Made by a program: the position numbers and the translations under genes
Shown: positions 56,727-64,000 of the stretch, piece after piece
Layout: every line of letters starts with the position of its first letter
Position numbering within the stretch: position 1 is the first letter of the stretch
Source of the DNA: Zychaea mexicana
Taxonomy: Eukaryota; Mucoromycota; Mucoromycetes; Mucorales; Lichtheimiaceae
Direction: 5' to 3'
Assembly (NCBI RefSeq): GCF_025766255.1
Contig: NW_026516752.1
Span: 124,001-188,000 of the forward strand
Length of the DNA stretch: 64,000 bases
Notes under the pieces: model-generated
Told to the model about the DNA's origin: nothing
Seen by the model: the letters and a program-made list of their open reading frames with translations, nothing else
Databases searched by the model: none

Positions 56727-59700
56727 CTATTTTTTGTGGTCGATTAAGTAGGAATGGTTGGTGAAGTTGTGGCGGGTACAAAAGAGATTATGGGAGCGAT
56801 GGACAGAAGGGTACACAACTTGGGCAGCTGGTCTAAAAGAGACATGGTAGAAATGAAAATTGCTCAACTGCATACTGATAGGTTTACCTGTAGGAGCGGA
56901 AAGGAAAGGTATGTATAGAGTTGAGAATTCAACAGAATACCAAGCAATGGCTTTTGAGAACGCATTGGCAGCTAGAATTGCACAAGAATGATTGAAATAT
57001 GAAGCAGTATTGCAAGGAGAGGAGCGATCGGATAACTTATGCTCCACTGAAGCCAGTTCATCTTCTCTAAAGAGATGTAAAAAAATAGCGCGATTCTGCT
57101 GCAAAAACACAAACATATCGTCTTTGATGGATGGCCACATATCCTCATCGTTTTTCAAGGCCAAAGCCAAGACACGAAAACCACAATTACCATCAGGCTG
57201 AGGACTAACAATAGTGGCGACTTGCTGCTTGGGTACATCGGTGCTTAAGACACCAGCCAATGGCACCGCCAGATCCTTGCCCTTTCCTTCCCTATTTTAA
57301 CGGCCCACCACAGTCAGCTTATATTACACACTGGAATGATTGGTACATACCATGTGGCTGCTGCTTCAGCTCCGAAGCCCGTCTTGGCCTTTTTCTTGCT
57401 TTGCTCATCTTGGATTTCGAGTGTAATTGGCAAGCGTTTGTTGTAATTACTGCTGTTGCTGCTGCTGCTGCTGGCGTTATTTGCAGTAGTGCGAGCTGTT
57501 GTTTTCTTTGTTGGCACAGGTGGAGATTGCAGTTCATGCATATCAATGAACGAATCATTACTGATTGCCTTCAATTTATGCAAAAGATCTGCTAGTTGCT
57601 GCTGGTTTTGGAGATTGAATCCTAGGTTTTCAATCCGGACAAGCTCAGCGGCGACTTGCTTTTCGATCGTTGGCTTCTCGTGGTCGTCCACAACTGCTAT
57701 AACGTTAGGTGCAGAGAGCACATCGACAAATTCGTCTATTGCAAAAAAGAAGAAAAGAAAACCGGCTCATAAATCGTCGGTGAACATACTCACCATTGTT
57801 TTAAACTCTGCAATAGCCATACCATTGAGATTCGATGCTGTTTTTTCTGGGAACAAGTGCCAACGCCGAGGGATAATCGACAATGGAATGGGCCCGTCAG
57901 CTGGATACATATGACAGCATGGTATTCCGTAATGGATTTTTAAGGCACACTTGCAATGCATCGTCTTCAGCACGTTCGAAAATCTCAACTGGTCTTTGAT
58001 GGCTTCAAAAGCAAAGCGAGATATATTACGACTGAGGAGCTCAAGTCGCGTTTTATATGCCTCAGGAAGATGAGAATTAGCACTCAATGCTTCCTTATCA
58101 ACCTGCTGATTCCAGTTGGTGTTCTACAAAAGCGTCTATCATCAATTACACAGTATTGCTTATCGCAAACCCCAAACGTGCCGATACTTAAATATAAGTA
58201 TGCAACAACATGAATTGATGCGAACATTTCTCAGCAAAACGTATGTATATATACCTTGTCTTTATACCACATATTCAGATGTGTGAAAGAAAGATGAAGG
58301 CTGCTGGATGGATCGATGTACTTTTTGATTTCGGCGTGAGCACCTTCAGCACGGTTGGTACTCGTATTTCCAAGGTGTCGCAGTTGACCGGTCTCACTAC
58401 CAACCCATTTTTCCCTAAAGGCAAGTTTACTATAGAAAGAGTATATGAGCTAGATCAATCATAAAGCCCCACAAGGATTTGGACAACATTCAAAGGTACA
58501 CTAATCATCTACCTTTTCAAGTAGCTTCGTGCCTTTTCAGGATCTGAACAACACAGTATTGCATTTTCAAACATAGTAAGCGCCTTTTGCTCTAGTTTTA
58601 CATCGGACACCTTCTCCATCATATCATCGAACTTGTCCTTGTAAGAGCTAGACATCAAAAGGTTGAGCGCCTTTTCTACCTGGTCCCATTGTTCTTGAGT
58701 GTCAAAAAGCTTTCGAAGGTTCGTCTTGAAGTTTCTATGCAAATGGATTTTACACAGTATCTTCGTAGACTCAGGGAAAGTGGAATCAAGCGCAGTCATT
58801 AATGCCGCTTCACTGTCTGTGACGAACACTTTTGGATAAACCGCTGTCGAAGACGAGTAAACAACTGACTTTAGCTGTTGAGCAAACCACATATACGACC
58901 CTGTGGTCTCATTCGAGACCCATCCTCCAGCTACACAAAAGCTTCTTAACGCCTTCACGCCAACATTTCCGGTACCAATCACATTTATAAATGGCATTTT
59001 GTTGCGATTGGTCTGGTAGGTGGCATCCATGGAGATCACCTCCGGGAATTGGTTTGCAACCTTTATAGCATCGCCATGGGCAAAGAACAACGCATTGAGG
59101 AAAATCTTTTCCCCTTCTTGTCTCGAGTCAAAACGGACGTGGTAATCGTTCTCTTGCAGAAGGTTGATCAGGTTGAACATTGCACCGTCAGGGTCGTTGT
59201 TGAACACTGTTTGACGAATGTTTGAAATATCCTTTGCGGTGGTACCAGAATGGCCTTTGCTGCGTAGGAAGTCTGTGATGACTCTGTTCGTGGCATGGTT
59301 GAGGATTAAGGTACGCACTGTCTGGAGAACGTCTCCTTTCAAACGGCGGTGCAGTGGGTAGGCACTAGGTTCCAAAGCCATATGGTGATTGTGTCCGCCA
59401 TCATAGATACTCACCACACGCCATTGCTGGCTCTTACTGTCTAATGGTCGTAGCATCAGATTAAAAGGGCAACCAATCCGTTGAGAATCCTTGCTACGTC
59501 CTTTCTTCTTTTTCTCGGTGCTGCTCAGAATGCCGCCTTCCTCGTCAATAACAATTGTTGTTTGTTGCTGCTGCGATTGTTGCTCTTTCGGTGTCTGGTC
59601 ACGGGGCTGACCAAAGTGCTTACAGCCAAGTTGGCACCTTCGCTTGGGACCTGTTTTATCAGCTCTGATTACTGAAAGCTGGAACTTGTTTTTCAACGCC

Positions 59701-59795
59701 CAAGATTGCAAGGATGTAATTGCAATGTCGTACGATTCGTACGTTTGGTTGATTTCCTCGGGAATGTTTGCTGATCTCGTCTGTAATGTCGACAT
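56727..59795 (-). CDS. MULE transposase with C-terminal OTU cysteine protease domain
   Basis: complement(join(56727..57291,57351..57735,57790..58123,58255..58429,58513..59795)), 913 aa. Four GT-AG introns (59, 54, 131, 83 bp) keep one open frame. Order: a FAR1/WRKY-GCM1-like zinc region (C54, C58, C109, H135, H137); a MULE DDE core D257 (VISMDATY), D327 (VFVTDSEAA) and E456 (TNRAEGAH); and a SWIM finger C543/C545/C555/H557. A Gln/Asn/Ser-rich linker leads to an OTU-type domain (about 745-880) with DGNC at 759-762 (nucleophile Cys762) and a late His (872 or 875 in NFHFYHVSF). OTU proteases remove ubiquitin or related modifiers. A role in protecting the transposase or altering host chromatin is inference. 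ATG 59795 is the first Met before the zinc region; a more upstream start cannot be excluded. Confidence 0.9.
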
Positions 59796-60216
59796 GCTTG
59801 CTGAATGGAAAAGGAAGGAGGCGTTTTCTTTTCCTTGTCACACAAAATTATAAAAAGGATCACATCTTTAATTCTCAACTCAAGCCTCTCTGATTCTTTC
59901 AGTAGCAACATCCTGGTTAGTGTGTCATAGTCTATAGCAAACGTTCTCATCAACGATAGTGCTTAATACTGCGATGACTGTAGGCTACTACTGATGATTT
60001 ACATTATTTTGACAGATAGTGTATTTAGTCGCGTTTCTTTTTTCTCACTAGTGTTCCTTTTTTTTAAAAAAAATAGACATTTATGCAGCAAACTCGTAAT
60101 GTTTGTATGATCACTATGTTTCTTATAGTTATGAATACAATTGAAAACGTGGTGGTACTGCTACACATATTTATGCATTAAACAAACAATACGCCATAGT
60201 CTCGTTTCACATTCAT

Positions 60217-60326
60217 CTCTCACCACCCTTCATCGTTTCTCACCACCCGCCATGCCATTTCACCTCCAAAAAGCTAGTCACTACCCGAGGGGTGGTGCAG
60301 GTGGGGTGGTGCAAATAGCCGTTCCC
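60217..60326 (-). repeat. MULE-2 right terminal inverted repeat
   Basis: 110 bp, inverted copy of 56271-56380. It lies about 420 bp upstream of the transposase start. Confidence 0.95.
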
Positions 60327-60334
60327 CAAAATTC

Positions 60335-61240
60335 AATTTTTTGGACAATTTGGATTTTTACAGCCAATAGAGTTCTTATAGTCAATAATATTATCTAATA
60401 TCTAATTGGAGTTGGATGTCCCCCTCCTTCACGGATTTGTACTTGGAAACAATATGGAGTAGTCGATTTTGAGCCGAGAGTAGCGATTGCATCGTGCCTG
60501 TTCACCGTTTGAACACACAAGTTACAGTCGTTAAATATGATAGCCTAGACGATGATAATGACGGAACAACAGTAGTCATTCCCTTGCCTAAAAAATGTTA
60601 GCATAAGGGCAAACCCTTTACTTTCCGCATGAATATCCCATCTCTACATTTATACTTTCATCTCTCCTCCTCAACAAACAAAACCGTTCACTGCCTTAAA
60701 AAATTCGTTCTTGCCTTTACATGTCCATTCAACTGTCGAAACAGCTACGTAAGTGCCTACATTCTTGCTGAGCTCGTCAGCGAAATGATTAATAGCACAT
60801 TATGTTGTATAAAGAAAGTGTTCGTTTGTACAAAGAGATAGTTCTGTATAGTATCTAGGAACGCATGTATATACAAGGCCAACCGTACCAAATGCTGGTT
60901 CCAACAATAAGGCTTTTTTGTGAATGTGCGGCAGCTTATATATGTACTGAATACCCTTCCTTCGAGTGTATCGAGAATAGAGCGTCGAATGAAGGAGATG
61001 CTGTTCAGTGTAAAGATTAACAGAAAAAAACCAGGAAAGAGAAGAAAGGGAACAAAGAAAGGACGCGTGTTCGTTTTGTATATTACCCCAAGATATGGCA
61101 AAGACTTTTTCTTCTGACCCCCAATATCAATTGCATTCTGAGTCTCCCTCCCCTAAACAATCCTCTTACGAAACAGTACACACATAACTACTTTTGCCCT
61201 CCCCATACCCATACAGAAACCGTGCAACCGATTTATTTTT
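60335..61240. other. Mostly unrecognised; possible gene end
   Basis: Contains the small open tail at 60482-60601 described separately. Otherwise there are only short frames without motifs. Confidence 0.35.
60482..60601 (+). pseudogene. Possible C-terminal coding remnant
   Basis: A 39-codon frame ending in TAG at 60599-60601 has protein-like composition (HRLNTQVTVVKYDSLDDDND, then a TTVVIPLPKK end). It has no start of its own and could be the last exon of a gene broken by the MULE-2 neighbourhood. No family recognised. Confidence 0.25.
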
Positions 61241-62308
61241 CTAATGGTGAGCCCAAGCTGGCAGCGTAGACACCACTTCAGGTGCCAAATCCACCGCTCT
61301 GCTAACCCTTGTTCTACCAACAAGTGCCGCTCGCTGATTCCGGAGACCAGCACCAGCAGCCACAATCTCGTCCAGTTTTGTAAAAAACTCGTTTGCCTAC
61401 AGATGTCATCAGCTCCATGACATAACCTTTAAACACTCATGCAAGCGTCTTACCCTATCGGTACGCCATTCAGGCACCAGCACCAACAACTGCTTCCCAT
61501 TGGTGCTGCCTTCCGTGTCTGTCTCTTCATCAGACAGGCACTTGTGCTGGAGCAACCGAGAACCGTCTGGGTAGAGCTCATCGAATTGAGCAGAATGGTT
61601 CTCGTGGGCTCGTAATCGCCGTTGCAATTTCTTTTATATATTAAACATTGCCTTTGTTACCAACAAATAGCCAAATCCTCACCAATTAATCTATATGACC
61701 TTACCGTATTGCGTCGCTGATAACGTCGCCGAACCACTTTCAGTTCTTCAGCAGCGGAAGGCGGTCGTCGCGACTTCGTACGCTCGTTATCAAAGAACGT
61801 ATACACCATGTCCAACAAACGACGCTTGTTGACGTTGATATGGCTCAAGCTGTTCACGTACCTGACGATCAGATCACGAGCAGCGCGATTATGTGGATCT
61901 GTGAACACAGTCGAGAAACAGAAACCACGATCACCCAGGGTACGATTGTAGTCGCAGATGGCCTCCTATCAAACACATCATAGTCATCAATGTACTGCTA
62001 ATCCATTGCTCGCCGATGTATAATTGTTTTCTTACGGAAATAGTTGGCAAACGGCCTGGCGTGCTCGCTGTTTGGACCACACCGGGTTCTTGCTGCCCAT
62101 GCTCAGGACGCGCTTCAGACAGGCGCGAAACTGTATCACCTATCGACGTCAACCGTTCGCGCAGCAACCTGTTTTCCGCCTCCACCCTTTGCAGCCGTTC
62201 TTCCGTCAATGCACGCTCGTAAGCAGTAGCATTCTCCTGCTGGATGGCCACACGACGGGATTCTGCTTCGCGCTCTCTTTGTGCGTTGATTTCACGTATG
62301 GTAGGCAT
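61241..62308 (-). CDS. Unrecognised 288-aa protein, four exons, intact
   Basis: complement(join(61241..61396,61454..61630,61705..61965,62036..62308)). All three introns (57, 74, 70 bp) are GT-AG, fall between codons and keep the frame open to TAG. Residues 1-65 form a highly charged coiled coil (EREAESRRVAIQQENA, RVEAENRLLRERL). A middle helical domain follows (VNKRRLLDMVYTFFDNERTK, then VVRRRYQRRNT). Next is an acidic segment CLSDEETDTEGS leading to LVLVPEWRTDR, and a C-terminal domain with FFTKLDEI and VGRTRV. No transposase signature and no flanking terminal repeats were seen. It resembles, in general layout, small DNA-associated proteins of repeat families in early fungi, but I cannot name it. 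Confidence 0.7.
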
Positions 62309-64000
62309 CTATAGGATAACTCAGTACATGCAACGACAATGTATTGCCAGCAACTCTCTATGCTTACTTTGGTTGTTAGCACTAAGCAGTTCGATATCAA
62401 GAAAGGGATCTGATTCAGGAAAGTATATTTTTGAGAGCGTCTTTTATAATGACTTTATGTTTTGTCACTCAATTAGTTTATATTTGCTACAGATGAATAC
62501 CGTTATTATTGTTTGCAGTCGGACCAATGTGGATCGGATTGGGGTTGGTCACGATGTAGTGCACTGTGTATTCATTCTTACCTTTCTTAAGGGCGTATTG
62601 GATTACTGCTCATCGACTATGGGTGCTACTATACATGCTCTTAGGAATGTAGCAAATTTAAGCGACATATTGCCAGCAGCAAATGTAAATAGATGGCGTT
62701 GTTTACGATAAAGGTTCGTAAAAGTTATGGTATGATAATAAAGTAGCACAATATAGATTGTGTTGGGGGAGTAATCAACGATCTCACTTGATGCTCTTCC
62801 TTGCATACTTGGACTTCTTCTACGCATTGTTTCTTACACTTCCTTTTCTTATGCACGGCCTGTTACTTTTCACTACGATCATGGCTATTGCACAGGCCAC
62901 CACTTTCTTCAACGATTTAATATCCAGTACTACGGGAACGCCAAGTGGATACAACTTTGTCATGCTCAAGGTGTAAGGTGGTAGGTAAGATTGGAATACA
63001 GAAAGATGGATAAAGTATTGGTCGGTGGAATCGACGCGCTACTTGCATAATCTGTGGCAAATGTTTGGATCGGATTTTGTGAGTGTGCATGTGATGAGTA
63101 CTTTTCAAAAGTTCTTTTTTTTTGGCTCACTGGATTCCCTTTCTCTTTCCTCTTCCTCCTCCTTCTTCTTCTTCCTCTCACTACGTAGCAGATACAACAG
63201 CCAGTTTTTATATACATCGATTTTTATTTACAGTCTTGTTTGAAGGTGATCCTCTTGGCTCTTATTCTTTCCTTTTTACATTTTTCTACAGTTTATCTTG
63301 CTTATACTAATGCACGCCTTCATTATACCATTTCATACAACATAGTTTGTACTTTATACCTTTTGAAGCTGCTGTCGCTGCCAGATGTTATATATAGCTA
63401 GAAGAGCGTAAGTTTCCCTTTTTTCATTTTATCTACTGTATACCATTTATCTATAACCCTGACTAACTACAATCTACCACCCATCTCATCGTGCCACATG
63501 TACACTACGAACTTATTCATGCCTTGCTAAGGCTTCCTAACGTGATGAAATGGAGTGCTACTATTATGGCTGACTCATATGGATGATAAGGATCAAGGCC
63601 TTATAGGTATATGTATCTTTGTTAGTACTCTTTTCCTATGACATATGACGAGCTTCGTTGTCTCTGCACCATTGGTATATATCAAACTGCTCCTTTCGCG
63701 GCCGGTCTTTAACTCCTTCATCCTATGAATTATGCATTCTGGATTCTTCACTAATAATCTTCATTGTGTCTTTTAGGTATGTTATCTCCAAAATCGTCTA
63801 TGAACATCTCCTTCTACGCTGCTTTTGCTTTCACTTATAATTTGACTCAACATGCATTTTTCCGTAGCAGGACTGCCATCCTTTGCACTATCTCTTTTCG
63901 ACTACAGCCTTCCTTTTAAAATCATTACATAACATAGACTTACATTTGATGACGTTCTTTTAATGTTCTATAAAGCATAATCTTGTATTGATTTTTTATA
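62309..64000. other. No recognisable gene
   Basis: Only short frames. A plus-strand 72-codon frame (62494-62711) and a hydrophobic one (62788-62976) are open but show no motif or splice context that would support them. T-rich tracts occur near 63110-63180. Confidence 0.4.

Larger units (their letters stand above)
56271..60326. mobile_element. Mutator-like element encoding an OTU fusion (MULE-2)
   Basis: 4056 bp with an exact 8-bp duplication CAAAATTC (56263-56270 and 60327-60334). Terminal inverted repeats of 110 bp (56271-56380 and 60217-60326) start GGGAACGGCTATTTGCACC and differ at one position by eye. It carries one intact five-exon gene on the minus strand. The near-identical ends, preserved duplication and open gene all point to a recent insertion. 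Confidence 0.97.

Noticed and set aside
62244..62976. Plus-strand ORFs near the right end as genes
   Set aside because: Open but without motifs, splice signals or composition distinguishing them from chance.

Overview
The window looks like a transposon-rich, gene-poor block of a fungal nuclear genome, most likely an early-diverging fungus of the Mucoromycota type. The supporting signs are short GT-AG introns of about 54-131 bp, AT-rich intergenic DNA, a nuclear tRNA-Lys, and a mix of fungal mobile elements: Plavaka/CACTA (tnp2), hAT, Mutator-like (MULE), Helitron, Ty3/gypsy, Merlin/IS1595-like, and a DDE transposase followed by a chromodomain. I see no bacterial operons, rRNA or CRISPR. The taxonomic call is inference from element content; nothing here is a phylogenetic marker.

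Layout. 1-3460: minisatellites and unrecognised DNA. 3461-9009: a complete-looking Plavaka/CACTA-type element with 13-bp terminal inverted repeats (TIRs), an eight-exon transposase gene (957 aa, frame open throughout) and a divergently transcribed two-exon coiled-coil gene (246 aa). 9010-27080: a three-level nest. An old hAT copy (hAT-2) is split by a 15.9-kb gypsy element (9708-25570, TSD ATAG). That gypsy is itself interrupted by a second hAT (hAT-1, 15504-19935, TSD GCCTTACA) and by an AT-rich Merlin-like element (about 13.9-15.24 kb). 27930-30111: 5'-truncated second gypsy with a 107-bp 3' LTR. 30112-30692: gag/LTR remnant. 30718-31768: non-autonomous hAT-like element with TSD GTGATAAT. 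32370-32442: tRNA-Lys(CTT), followed by a decayed duplicate.

33968-41246: a small direct-repeat (TRIM-like) element whose second terminal repeat is split by a 6.3-kb Helitron (34864-41155). The intact sister repeat gives the exact empty site. 42776-48832: MULE-1 with 1.09-kb TIRs and an open transposase; its right TIR carries a second TRIM-like element (46683-47821). 49205-50038: a foldback element made of four plus four inverted 88-bp repeats. 50.9-53.8 kb: degenerate Plavaka/tnp2 copy. 54116-55635: AT-rich DDE transposase plus chromodomain, broken. 56271-60326: MULE-2 with 110-bp TIRs, 8-bp TSD CAAAATTC and an intact five-exon gene encoding a 913-aa transposase with a C-terminal OTU-type cysteine protease domain. 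61241-62308: an intact four-exon gene for an unrecognised 288-aa protein. The last 1.7 kb shows nothing recognisable.

The mobile genes fall into two classes. Those with open frames and clean introns (Plavaka-1, MULE-1, MULE-2) look recently active. The gypsies, both hATs, Helitron, Merlin and Plavaka-2 are decayed, in several cases with stops best explained by C-to-T changes (CGA, CAA and CAG to stop). The most noteworthy items are the intact MULE-OTU fusion, the two-gene Plavaka element, the chromodomain transposase, the foldback arrays, and the TRIM-like family whose interiors are shared while its terminal repeats differ.
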